Shown here: positions 45,890 through 54,625 of the stretch, piece by piece
Position numbering within the stretch: the first letter of the stretch is position 1
Layout: each line of letters begins with the position of its first letter
NCBI RefSeq assembly: GCF_030818895.1
Contig: NZ_JAUTBA010000001.1
Location: 4,836,001-4,900,000, forward strand
Length of the DNA: 64,000 nt
Direction of reading: 5' to 3'
From: Sphingobacterium zeae
GTDB lineage: Bacteria; Bacteroidota; Bacteroidia; Sphingobacteriales; Sphingobacteriaceae
The notes under the pieces: generated by a model
Seen by the model: only the letters and a program-made list of their open reading frames with translations
What the model was told of the DNA's origin: nothing
The model's database searches: none
Translations under genes and position numbers: made by a program

Positions 45890-48280
45890 ATGAATTCATT
45901 CAAACTTGCCCTTCGCAGCATCACTGTCAACCGACAATATACTTGGATCAATATCTTGGGCCTAAGTATTGGGTTCTCCTTGTGTCTTCTCGTATTTGCT
46001 CTTGTCATTGAAGAAAATTCGTACGACAAAAGCTGGAAAAATGCGGATCATCTCTTTCGGATTATCACTATAGATTCAACGGCTGGCCTTGAACGCCAAA
46101 TGTCCAGAACATTCGTTAATTTAAGTACGGAACTCAAACAAGTACTTCCGGAGATTCAAAATGAGGCTCGGATAGAATCCAGAAAATATTATTTAAAACC
46201 GCATGCAAGCTCAGCACAGCCTATAGCCATACAGGTTTTGGAGTCGGAAATAAATATCTTGGATATGTTGAGCATCAAGGTTCTCGAAGGCAATCCCAAA
46301 CAGCTGGTCCATGGAAAAACAAACTTGCTCATCGGCAAAGAATTCAAAGAAAAGTACTTTAAGAACGAAAATGTCATCGGCAAAGTCATCCAAAGTGCCG
46401 ACCCCTATACCGATAAGCCATCCGATTATATCATCACGGGTGTTATGGATAATCTTCCTTATAATTCAACGCTCAGAGCTTCCGCCATTGCTTTAGTCCC
46501 CAAAATAGCAATGGAATTAAGCAAGGATGGCTCAGGCTACTACACCGAACAATTTGTACAACTAAAACCCGGGACACCAAGAATAGATCTCGAGCAGAAA
46601 CTAAATCATTGGTATAAAGGATACCTCAGTCCTAACACAAAACATGTGACTTCCTTTCGCCTGCAGCCTATTCAGGATATCTATATGGAGCCATTAGGCA
46701 GTGTAGATATCAGCGGCAGCCAAAAAACAACAAACATATTTGTGGGTGTTGCCGTTTTGGTCTTTATTATTTCCTGCATCAATTTTATTAATATTTACGC
46801 TGTAAGAACAGTTAAAAAATTAAGAGCACTTCATATACATAAAGTATTGGGGGCCAGCCGAGCCCAGATGATCAGACGAATGCTGTTAGAAACAATCCTA
46901 CTGTTTTTTATTTCTGCATTATGTAGTTTGGTACTTTTTAGACTTGGATTGTCCCAACTGGAACACTTTATAGGCTATGATCTCGCTTATATTAAATCCA
47001 TACAGCTCCCTTTGCTATTGGCCTTTATGACGACAGCAATCGCCCTCGGCCTGCTAATTGGTTTTTATCCTGCATGGCTGATCTCTGGTATTAAGAGTTC
47101 AGATGCCTTAAAAAATAAGCTATCAAAAATTCCCGATGCGGAAGTCTTTATCAAAAAAATGCTCATCACTACACAGTTTAGCATTGCCATTATCGTCATC
47201 ATTGGCCTTATAACAATCAAGTCTCAACTCAGTTATATGCAAGCAGCTCCCTTGGGAATGGAAGTCAAAAATGTGCTGAACATCGATTATTTTAACAAGG
47301 GTACACAAAATACAAATATAAAAGATCGAATTGGTCAACTTACCGGGGTTGAATCGGTCAGCGTCGCTGCCTGGACGCCGACAATCGGGTCAGGCGACCT
47401 TGCCAAGACAATCGTTGACAAGGACGATCCAGGGAAAAATATCCAAGTCAGTTTCATCGGTGGCGATGTCGATTTGCCCAAGACATTGGGAATCCAGTTG
47501 GTTAAAGGTCGATTATTGACCCCAGAAGATTATACGCCTATTGAAATGGATCTGGGAGAAGACGAAGGTATCAATAATGCCCTTGTGACGGAAAGTACGG
47601 CAAAAAAGCTTAGGATAGAAAAACTCGGTATCCTGTATAAAGACCTTCAAATTATCCCCGTCGGAATCATTAAAGATTTCCATAGTGAGTCTTTTCGTTT
47701 CAAGATCGTACCGACGGTGATTTTGGCTAAAGATTTTAATGGAAGTGGCAATATTCTGATAAAAGTGGCGGAAGGAAAAGAACAACAAATCTTTCGATCG
47801 GTATCTCAAATTATACAAAATACCTATCCTGATAAACACGTTTCCTTCCATTGGATAGATGAGTTGATTGCACAGCAATATGAAAAAGAGAACAAGCAAG
47901 TGCAATTATTTATCCTATTCAGTGCATTGACATTGTTGATCTCCGCCTTAGGAATTACAGGATTGATTATGCAAAATCTCGAACAGCGCACCAAAGAAAT
48001 TGGCATACGCAAAGTACTAGGCGCAACAGTGCTCGACATATCACGTCTCTTTTCAAAAGATTATCTCATCTTATCCACCTTGGCTATTTTTATTGCCAGT
48101 CCAATAGCGGGGTATTTTTCAAAAAAATGGCTTGAAGATTATGCGTACAATGTGGGCGTACAATGGTGGTTCTTTATCCTTGCCGCGCTTGCCATCTTTT
48201 TGATCAGCATCATTACTGTCAATTTCCAAACAATACGTGCCGCACTAAACAATCCAGTAGATAGCTTACGAAACGAGTAA
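45890..48280 (+). CDS. FtsX/MacB-type ABC permease, array member 11 (altered first coupling motif)
   Basis: 796 residues. The N-terminus lacks the first residues of the usual start (MNSFKLALRSITVNRQYT). TM1 is INILGLSIGFSLCLLVFALV. The first coupling segment has diverged to KLRALHIHKVLGAS (about 310), with the KEIG core gone, although the second, RTKEIGIRKVLGAT (about 700), is intact. The second outer domain (VAAWTPTIGSGDLAKTI, VKGRLLTPEDY) is a sister of that in member 14 (SWTPFSGSVDF). The tail is NPVDSLRNE. One half of this chain may therefore engage the ATPase poorly. It is 49 bp after member 10 and 34 bp before the broken member 12. Confidence 0.9.
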   Translation: MNSFKLALRSITVNRQYTWINILGLSIGFSLCLLVFALVIEENSYDKSWKNADHLFRIITIDSTAGLERQMSRTFVNLSTELKQVLPEIQNEARIESRKYYLKPHASSAQPIAIQVLESEINILDMLSIKVLEGNPKQLVHGKTNLLIGKEFKEKYFKNENVIGKVIQSADPYTDKPSDYIITGVMDNLPYNSTLRASAIALVPKIAMELSKDGSGYYTEQFVQLKPGTPRIDLEQKLNHWYKGYLSPNTKHVTSFRLQPIQDIYMEPLGSVDISGSQKTTNIFVGVAVLVFIISCINFINIYAVRTVKKLRALHIHKVLGASRAQMIRRMLLETILLFFISALCSLVLFRLGLSQLEHFIGYDLAYIKSIQLPLLLAFMTTAIALGLLIGFYPAWLISGIKSSDALKNKLSKIPDAEVFIKKMLITTQFSIAIIVIIGLITIKSQLSYMQAAPLGMEVKNVLNIDYFNKGTQNTNIKDRIGQLTGVESVSVAAWTPTIGSGDLAKTIVDKDDPGKNIQVSFIGGDVDLPKTLGIQLVKGRLLTPEDYTPIEMDLGEDEGINNALVTESTAKKLRIEKLGILYKDLQIIPVGIIKDFHSESFRFKIVPTVILAKDFNGSGNILIKVAEGKEQQIFRSVSQIIQNTYPDKHVSFHWIDELIAQQYEKENKQVQLFILFSALTLLISALGITGLIMQNLEQRTKEIGIRKVLGATVLDISRLFSKDYLILSTLAIFIASPIAGYFSKKWLEDYAYNVGVQWWFFILAALAIFLISIITVNFQTIRAALNNPVDSLRNE

Positions 48281-48314
48281 ATATTCATTTTTAATAACAA
48301 AGTGGCCCCTCAAT

Positions 48315-48925
48315 ATGATCAAGAATAATTTAAAAATAGCATGGAGAAATTTAACCCGCAATTTCTCTACCTCGGTTTTAGCGATCAAGCCAGGAGTTTG
48401 ATTCTCAAAACCCAAACAACCGATATGGAGAAGCTCATTCAAAAATTAGCGTCTCTCTATCGTTCCTTTCCAACAGACATTCCATTCAGCTATTCCTTTC
48501 TGGATGAGCGATACGCACAGACCTACCAAGCAGAAGTGAAAACGGGTAAGTTACTGAGCATCTTTGCGGGGCTGACCATTTTTGTGGCCTGCCTTGGTTT
48601 ATTTGGCTTGGCTATTTTCACAGCCAATCAACGTAGAAAAGAAATTGGGATCCGAAAAGTTGTTGGAGCTACAGTGCCCGACATCACACGCATGCTTTCC
48701 ACGGAGTTCGTCAAACTCGTACTAATTGCCATTATCATTTCTTCACCCCTAGCTTGGTGGATGATGCACAAATGGTTAGAAAATTTTTCATACCGAATTG
48801 AGATGCAATGGTGGATGTTTGTACTAGCAGGCGCGCTAGCCGTTTTTATTGCTTTAATTACGGTAAGTTCACAAGCGATACGTGCTGCCCTAACAAAACC
48901 TGTCGACAGTCTACGTGATGAATAA
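48315..48925 (+). pseudogene. FtsX/MacB-type permease remnant (internal deletion, frame broken)
   Basis: The first 14-16 codons of a permease (MIKNNLKIAWRNLTRN, ATG 48315) are joined near 48360 to the C-terminal third of one. In frame with the N-terminus the reading stops after about 28 codons (TGA near 48400). The C-terminal third is open in another frame: from ATG 48341 it would read 194 residues, with outer-domain residues (SYSFLDERYAQTYQ), RRKEIGIRKVVGAT, TM6-TM8 and the tail KPVDSLRDE. Compared with intact relatives, about 1.7-1.8 kb is missing. The surviving part is still well conserved, so the event is fairly recent. A protein of TM6-TM8 alone might be made by internal initiation, but a complete permease cannot. 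It is the last gene of unit 2. Confidence 0.85.
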
Positions 48926-48937
48926 AATAGACTCGTC

Positions 48938-49043
48938 TGTTCAGCTATGGACAAAGCACTGTCCGATATCGAACAGCGAGTAAAAGAATCAGGAATGCAA
49001 TCCGTTAATGATCAACAGGATAACTACTTGGCCAAACATTTGT
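48938..49043 (+). promoter_or_regulatory. Enhancer pair and sigma54 promoter of array unit 3
   Basis: Dyads TGTTCA-GCTA-TGGACA (48938-48953) and TGTCCG-ATAT-CGAACA (48960-48975) have centres 22 bp apart. The -24 element TGGCC begins at 49029, 54 bp after the second dyad, and TTGT sits at the -12 position. The element differs from the others by C for A at the fifth base. Initiation would fall near 49055, about 60 nt before the permease start. Confidence 0.74.
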
Positions 49044-49114
49044 ATTCTTAATTTTTCAAGTAGAGCACAAGGTATCAGCAGCTCCACGACCAAAATAAAT
49101 TCATATTTAAGACA

Positions 49115-51520
49115 ATGAACTTTACAAACTTCAAGATTGCTTGGCGAAATATCGAAAAGAAAAAAGTGCAAAATCTGATCAATTTAATCGGATTGACCTG
49201 CGGTATTACTTTTCTACTACTTGTGAGCGCCTATGTATGGGATGTACATCAAGTGAATAGCAATATCAAAAATATTGATCGGCAATTTTTGTTGCAAAGC
49301 AAGTATAAGAAAGAAGGATTTGGTATTAACTTAACTACATTAGGGGCACTCCCAAAAGCTTTATATGAGGAGTATCCCAATCTGGTCTCTAATTATTATC
49401 GGATTGATGGATTGACCGGTATCGTAGCAAACGGTGCGACAGTACATGAAGAAGGCATGTCTCTTGGAGATCCCAGTCTATTGACGATGTTCGGATTTCA
49501 TATTCTGGCGGGCAATGCCAATACGGCTTTAAATAATCCCTTTTCAGTTGTTATCAGTGACAAAGCAGCCATAAAATATTTCGGTCATGTGGATGTACTC
49601 GGCAAATCGCTACAGATAAAAAATTTCAAGGGTGAAAAGCAGGATTTTGAAATTACAGCAATCATCAAATCCGATGTTCAAAATGCCATTATGGATCTCA
49701 CAAAGAATATGCATGCCGACATATTTTTACCGATCACCAACGAGCAATTCTTTGGCCGATCGATAGACAATTGGAATAACCCTTATATTGCCGGTTACAT
49801 CGAATTGAAACCAGGTGTAAGCTTGAATCGCGTAGATGCCGCCATTGAAACGTTGGTAAGAAAAAATACCGATAAGGAATTTTCCAGTGAATATAGCCCT
49901 GATCTAAAACCATTGAAAACTTATTATTTGGATGACAACCAAGGGGCCGTCCGTAAAATGATACAGACGCTGGTTTGGACTGCCACCTTCATCTTGATCA
50001 TGGCCATCATCAATTTCGTCAATTTTAGTATCGCTCAGCACATTACGCGATTAAAGGAAATCGGTGTTCGAAAGATGATGGGCTCATCTCGCATGCAGCT
50101 TATTAGACAGCTGATGACCGAATATATTCTGATTGTGGCCATAGCAGCATTGATCAGTCTTCCAATTTATTTCATCACAAGTCCAATCTTCGAACATGTC
50201 TTGATGCGCAAGCTACCCTCGTTGGTGGAATTACCGATTTACTTTTTTGGTCTACTGGTTATAATGACGTTGTTCATTGGTCTATCAGCGGGGCTCTATC
50301 CAGCCATTAAACTTTCCAATGTCGCAATACTTCCGGCAGTCAAAAGCCAGTTTTCGACGCTGGAGGGCAAACAGCTGGTCCGAAAAATTCTTTTGTTTTT
50401 TCAATTTGGGGTAGCCTTGCTCCTACTTGTCTGCACCTTAATTATTTCCAAACAAGTGGATCTATTTCTCCATAGCAATCTAGGCTACAACAAAGACTAC
50501 TTATTAACCGTTCAGGTACCTAGAGATTGGTCCGTAAATGGTGTTCGCAAAATGGAGACCGTACAACAGGAACTCAGCCAACAGCCAGAAGTAAAATCAA
50601 TAAGCTTATCTTATGAAACTCCCGGATTGCTTGGGTCCAATATGCAGCCTGCCTTCGGGACGACAGATGACAGAGAAATCCAGGTACAACGGATTACAAG
50701 TGATAGTCATTTTTTGGAAACGTATGAGATACCACTAGTTGCTGGAACTTTTCTCCCTAAAAACTATGTTGCCAATGCGAATAACAATCCAGTTGTTATC
50801 AATAAAAAGGCCATGAATGATTTTGGTTTTAAAAATGCCGAGCAAGCTATTGGTCAGCAAATTGCTCTGGCTGATCCCAGTTACAAAATGACTATTGTGG
50901 GCGTTGCAGACAATTTTGTTGCCAATTCACTTCATCAGGCCTCTCCTCCTATCGTCTGGACAGATGTACAGGAAAGCTTACAATATCGATACTTTAGCAT
51001 CCGTTTACAGCAAGGCTCCCTTTCCAATGCATTACAACAACTCGAAAAAAAGTGGAAAACGTTGTTGCCCGATGCTCCATTCGAATATCAATTTATGGAT
51101 GAACGTATCAAAAATTTATATGAAACTGAGCTGCAGTTGCATCGCGCTTCCCAGATTGCTACGGTTGTTTCGCTGCTGATTGTTGTATTGGGACTTACCG
51201 GATTAATATCGCTTTCCATCCATCTGCGCAATAAAGAAGTCGGCATTCGTAAAGTACTTGGGGCTTCCCTAGCACATTTGATGTTGCTCTTTTCAAAAGA
51301 GTACTACGGAATCTTCCTATTTGCGGCATTAACGACAGTTCCATTGAGTTATCTATTGATGCAATACTGGCTGCAAAATTACATTATCAGAATAGAAATC
51401 AATGCGTTTACCTACTTGTTACCGTTGGGGACTTTGATTGGTTTGCTGAGTTTATTGGTGGGCATTATTGTATTTCGATCAACTCGGTTTAATCCCGTTG
51501 AAAAATTACGAGATGAATAA
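49115..51520 (+). CDS. FtsX/MacB-type ABC permease, array member 13
   Basis: 801 residues, the first gene of unit 3. It is among the most divergent members. The N-terminus is MNFTNFKIAWRNIEKKKVQN, TM1 is INLIGLTCGITFLLLVSAYV, and the first outer domain has no clear SYDK/SFDK motif. The coupling segments are RLKEIGVRKMMGSS (about 312) and RNKEVGIRKVLGAS (about 705). The second outer domain has SYETPGLLGSNMQPAFGTTD and VAGTFLPKNY. TM7-TM8 end in TFLLPLGTLIGLLSLLVGII-like sequence (TYLLPLGTLIGLLSLLVGII), and the tail is NPVEKLRDE. Member 14 follows after only 27 bp. Confidence 0.91.
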   Translation: MNFTNFKIAWRNIEKKKVQNLINLIGLTCGITFLLLVSAYVWDVHQVNSNIKNIDRQFLLQSKYKKEGFGINLTTLGALPKALYEEYPNLVSNYYRIDGLTGIVANGATVHEEGMSLGDPSLLTMFGFHILAGNANTALNNPFSVVISDKAAIKYFGHVDVLGKSLQIKNFKGEKQDFEITAIIKSDVQNAIMDLTKNMHADIFLPITNEQFFGRSIDNWNNPYIAGYIELKPGVSLNRVDAAIETLVRKNTDKEFSSEYSPDLKPLKTYYLDDNQGAVRKMIQTLVWTATFILIMAIINFVNFSIAQHITRLKEIGVRKMMGSSRMQLIRQLMTEYILIVAIAALISLPIYFITSPIFEHVLMRKLPSLVELPIYFFGLLVIMTLFIGLSAGLYPAIKLSNVAILPAVKSQFSTLEGKQLVRKILLFFQFGVALLLLVCTLIISKQVDLFLHSNLGYNKDYLLTVQVPRDWSVNGVRKMETVQQELSQQPEVKSISLSYETPGLLGSNMQPAFGTTDDREIQVQRITSDSHFLETYEIPLVAGTFLPKNYVANANNNPVVINKKAMNDFGFKNAEQAIGQQIALADPSYKMTIVGVADNFVANSLHQASPPIVWTDVQESLQYRYFSIRLQQGSLSNALQQLEKKWKTLLPDAPFEYQFMDERIKNLYETELQLHRASQIATVVSLLIVVLGLTGLISLSIHLRNKEVGIRKVLGASLAHLMLLFSKEYYGIFLFAALTTVPLSYLLMQYWLQNYIIRIEINAFTYLLPLGTLIGLLSLLVGIIVFRSTRFNPVEKLRDE

Positions 51521-51547
51521 TTAACGAAACCAATACATATAAACCCT

Positions 51548-53944
51548 ATGATAAAGAACCATCTTAAAACCGCCTGGCGGACATTGATGCGCAATCGTAT
51601 CTATTCGCTATCAAACCTCGTTGGTTTAACGATTGCCCTGCTGGTTTTTATGCTAATCAGTTCGCTTGTCGTTGATGAGCTTTCCTACGACAGACAATGG
51701 AGCAACTCCAAAGCGCTCTACAGAATGCGCATTGTGCCCAAAGAAACGCAGAAAGAATTCACAAACAATAATTCGGGAGCTCCTGAAGGTATCTCTGCAA
51801 CATTAAAAGCTCATTTCCCAGAAGTACTTGGCTATACTTCAATCAATTCATTTTCACCAAAATTAACAATAAACAAGCGCTCAGGGCAATTTACCGAAAT
51901 CAATACGCTGGAAGTCGACAGCGGCTTTTTCCATCTTTTTGATACAAAAATCATCGCAGGTAATCCGAAACAGGTTATTTCCGGAGCAAAAAATATCACA
52001 TTGACAGCTTCTGGGGTACAAAAATACTTCGGTGGCAAAGACGTGCTCGGTAGCACATTCTACAATAAACCTCAAGAAGGGGAACCCGAAGCTTATTATG
52101 TTAATGCCATTATTGAGGATATGCCCCATAACTCTTCCTTCCAGGCAGAAGCCTTCGTGCTGATGCCTAAGGTGAATGAATTCAATCCCGAAAAAAGTGG
52201 TTCGTTACAAACACAAATTCTATTGCTCAAAAGTACAACTGATGTTCAAAGTTTTTCAGACAAGATAAACAAGTGGTATAATACGCAAAAACTAGGTGAT
52301 TGGATGAAAGAGCACAATCTTTTTATTGAGCCCATCACAGATATACACTTGCGAAGTATTACAGGTTGGGAAAACCCGATGCAAGACATTTATCTGCTAG
52401 CAGGAATAGGGATCTTGATCCTTGTGTTGGTCAGTATCAATTACATCAACTTGAGCTTTGCCCATGCACTCAAACGCACACAGCAGATCGGTATACGCAA
52501 AGTACTGGGAGCAAGCCGAAAAAATGTGATCCTACAAATGGGCCTAGAGAGTAACATACTCTTTGCCGGCTCTTTTCTGATTGCATTTTTGAGTTACGTG
52601 CTTATCAGTCCTGCATTTGAACACTATTTAGAACATCCATTGACCATGAGCTACCAACATTCCCTATTCATGTTTGTTGGATTGCTATCCATGTGGATCA
52701 TTCTGGGCTGGCTTTGTAGCCTACCTACGGCCTTGTCACTATCAAAAACACGGCCGTCCCTAGAACTTCGGAAACAGCTTTCTTTCTTCAAGCTCCCGCT
52801 AAATATGGCATTTACCAAAGTGCTGGTGATTGTACAGTTTGCCATTGCCATCGTCGTAGCGATTTGTATGGTGTCCATGCGGGCACAATTGCATTACCTG
52901 TACAACAAAGATCTTGGCTATGCCCCCAAAAATCTCTTGACCATCAATTATACCTCCTGGGACGGAAAAGATCAGGCCTTCAAACAAGAGCTATTAAAAC
53001 ATTCGTACATTTCTTCGGTCAGTCTCACAAGCTGGACGCCCTTTAGTGGCAGTGTAGATTTTAAAACAGTAAAAGACCCTATCAATCCGAACGAAGAACT
53101 CCCAGTTGTATTTGTCTATGCGGATTATGATTACATCAAAACAATGGGTATAAAGCTCCTGAATGGCCGGCCTTTAAGTGCGGACTATGCGCTGGATAGG
53201 CCATTTACGGATTCGATACAGGCCGGGCAACAGGTCTTTACCAATATGCTCGTTTCCGAACAGACCGCCCAACGGCTGTCTTTAAAACTTAATAAGAGCA
53301 ATGAGCCTTTAAACAATACACCCGTAGGCATATTTAAAGAGTTCAACGGAGCAAGTCTAAAGTTTCCGATCGGTCCTTTTGCGATTAAAGCGCAAAATGA
53401 ATGGGAAGGCAGCTGTATGCTTATCCGCGTAGAAGAAGGTAAGAAAAAGGAAGCTTTAGCACTGGTAAACAGCACTTGGAACAACTTTTTCCCTAACCGG
53501 ATAGCGCAGATCAACTGGCAGGAAGATCAGGTACTTCATCAGTATAACAAAGAGAAAAAGCAGTACCAACAATTGGCACTTTTTACAGGAGCCAGTATGC
53601 TGATTGCTATCTTAGGGATCGTAGCCATTGCCATTTATACGTTAGAACGAAGAGTAAAAGAAATTGGTATCCGTAAAGTGCTCGGTGCTTCGGTAAATAC
53701 GATCACCTATATGATTTCCAAATCATTTATTTTACTCCTGCTGATAGCGATTCTGATTGCTTTCCCCATAGCATGGTGGTTTATACACAAATGGCTGGAA
53801 AACTTTTACTACCATATCGATGTTCCGATTGCTCTCTTTGTTTTCACGGGATTGTTTATGGGTTTGACGACATTAACGATTATTGCTATCCGGATATTCC
53901 AGACAGCCCGCATCAATCCCGTAGATAGTTTGCGGGATGAATAA
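51548..53944 (+). CDS. FtsX/MacB-type ABC permease, array member 14
   Basis: 798 residues. The N-terminus is MIKNHLKTAWRTLMRNRIYS, and TM1 is SNLVGLTIALLVFMLISSLV. The coupling segments are RTQQIGIRKVLGAS (about 310), with Gln-Gln in place of Lys-Glu, and RVKEIGIRKVLGAS (about 702). The second outer domain (SLTSWTPFSGSVDFKTV, LNGRPLSADY) is the partner of member 11, so these two share an ancestor despite being in different units. The tail is NPVDSLRDE. It is the last gene of unit 3. The next 246 bp (to 54190) are very AT-rich, with no enhancer dyad, sigma54 element or hairpin that I could recognise. Confidence 0.91.
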   Translation: MIKNHLKTAWRTLMRNRIYSLSNLVGLTIALLVFMLISSLVVDELSYDRQWSNSKALYRMRIVPKETQKEFTNNNSGAPEGISATLKAHFPEVLGYTSINSFSPKLTINKRSGQFTEINTLEVDSGFFHLFDTKIIAGNPKQVISGAKNITLTASGVQKYFGGKDVLGSTFYNKPQEGEPEAYYVNAIIEDMPHNSSFQAEAFVLMPKVNEFNPEKSGSLQTQILLLKSTTDVQSFSDKINKWYNTQKLGDWMKEHNLFIEPITDIHLRSITGWENPMQDIYLLAGIGILILVLVSINYINLSFAHALKRTQQIGIRKVLGASRKNVILQMGLESNILFAGSFLIAFLSYVLISPAFEHYLEHPLTMSYQHSLFMFVGLLSMWIILGWLCSLPTALSLSKTRPSLELRKQLSFFKLPLNMAFTKVLVIVQFAIAIVVAICMVSMRAQLHYLYNKDLGYAPKNLLTINYTSWDGKDQAFKQELLKHSYISSVSLTSWTPFSGSVDFKTVKDPINPNEELPVVFVYADYDYIKTMGIKLLNGRPLSADYALDRPFTDSIQAGQQVFTNMLVSEQTAQRLSLKLNKSNEPLNNTPVGIFKEFNGASLKFPIGPFAIKAQNEWEGSCMLIRVEEGKKKEALALVNSTWNNFFPNRIAQINWQEDQVLHQYNKEKKQYQQLALFTGASMLIAILGIVAIAIYTLERRVKEIGIRKVLGASVNTITYMISKSFILLLLIAILIAFPIAWWFIHKWLENFYYHIDVPIALFVFTGLFMGLTTLTIIAIRIFQTARINPVDSLRDE

Positions 53945-54190
53945 GAAAAAATAAGCCGTAGGTGTGCAAATTTAAATCGAGCAAACTGTTATTTAGCTAA
54001 AGGGAATGAAAGTTTATAATTGGTGTAAGTTTTTTGAATTTTCGCTGTTTTCATAATTGGTACATTGAAATAATATAGATTTTCGATACAAAAAAATAGA
54101 AAATATTTCAAAAACAAAAACATTTGTATAAATAAAAATAACATTATCTATATTTATCTATACAAAAGGACAGATTATTAAAATAAAAGG

Positions 54191-54415
54191 ATGACAAAAC
54201 TAGGCGAATTTCTAGCGAAGAAATCTGTGAATAAATCCCAGATTGCCCGCAAAACAGGATTGAGTAAAGCGAGAATTAATGAATTGACCATGACCGAGAC
54301 CTCTAAATTACGTTTAGATGAAATGTATTTGATTGCTCTGGCCATTGATACAGATCCGGCCAAAATGATGCTTGAACTTTGCGAACATCTCCAACTGAAA
54401 GAGATTAAGGACTAG
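54191..54415 (+). CDS. Small XRE/Cro-type HTH DNA-binding protein
   Basis: 74 residues, made up of little more than one helix-turn-helix domain: LGEFLAKKSVNKSQIARKTGLSKARINELT in parts (NKSQIARKTGLSKARINEL), then LDEMYLIALAIDTDPAKMML. It is the only non-transport gene inside the permease array. It has a very AT-rich upstream region and lies 210 bp before the next permease, whose enhancer pair begins 33 bp after its stop. It could regulate locally, but without a second domain or partner gene the role is unknown. The sequence is compact and ends cleanly, so I take it as a real gene and not a fragment. Confidence 0.75.
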   Translation: MTKLGEFLAKKSVNKSQIARKTGLSKARINELTMTETSKLRLDEMYLIALAIDTDPAKMMLELCEHLQLKEIKD

Positions 54416-54448
54416 GATGCCTTCCTAGAGCCCTTTAATAAGATGATC

Positions 54449-54556
54449 TGTGCGGTATTGGACGAAAAACTGTTCGATATCGTACAGCCTCAAAATCCAA
54501 CAAACAAGACAAAAAAACTAAAAACCAACAACTTAACAAAATGGCAATACAATTGA
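54449..54556 (+). promoter_or_regulatory. Enhancer pair and sigma54 promoter of array unit 4
   Basis: Dyads TGTGCG-GTAT-TGGACG (54449-54464) and TGTTCG-ATAT-CGTACA (54471-54486) have centres 22 bp apart. TGGCA begins at 54542, 56 bp after the second dyad, and TTGA is at the -12 position. Initiation would fall near 54568, giving a leader of about 58 nt before the permease at 54626. Confidence 0.77.
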
Positions 54557-54625
54557 CTTCAGTCTAATGTCTAGATTAACTGGTCGATTACCGATCGACC
54601 AATAAGATCTTAAAAATGTATTGTT

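Noticed and set aside
54001..54190. Very AT-rich stretch as a replication origin or attachment site
   Set aside because: There is no cluster of DnaA-box-like words, no repeats and no recombinase gene; AT-richness alone is not enough.
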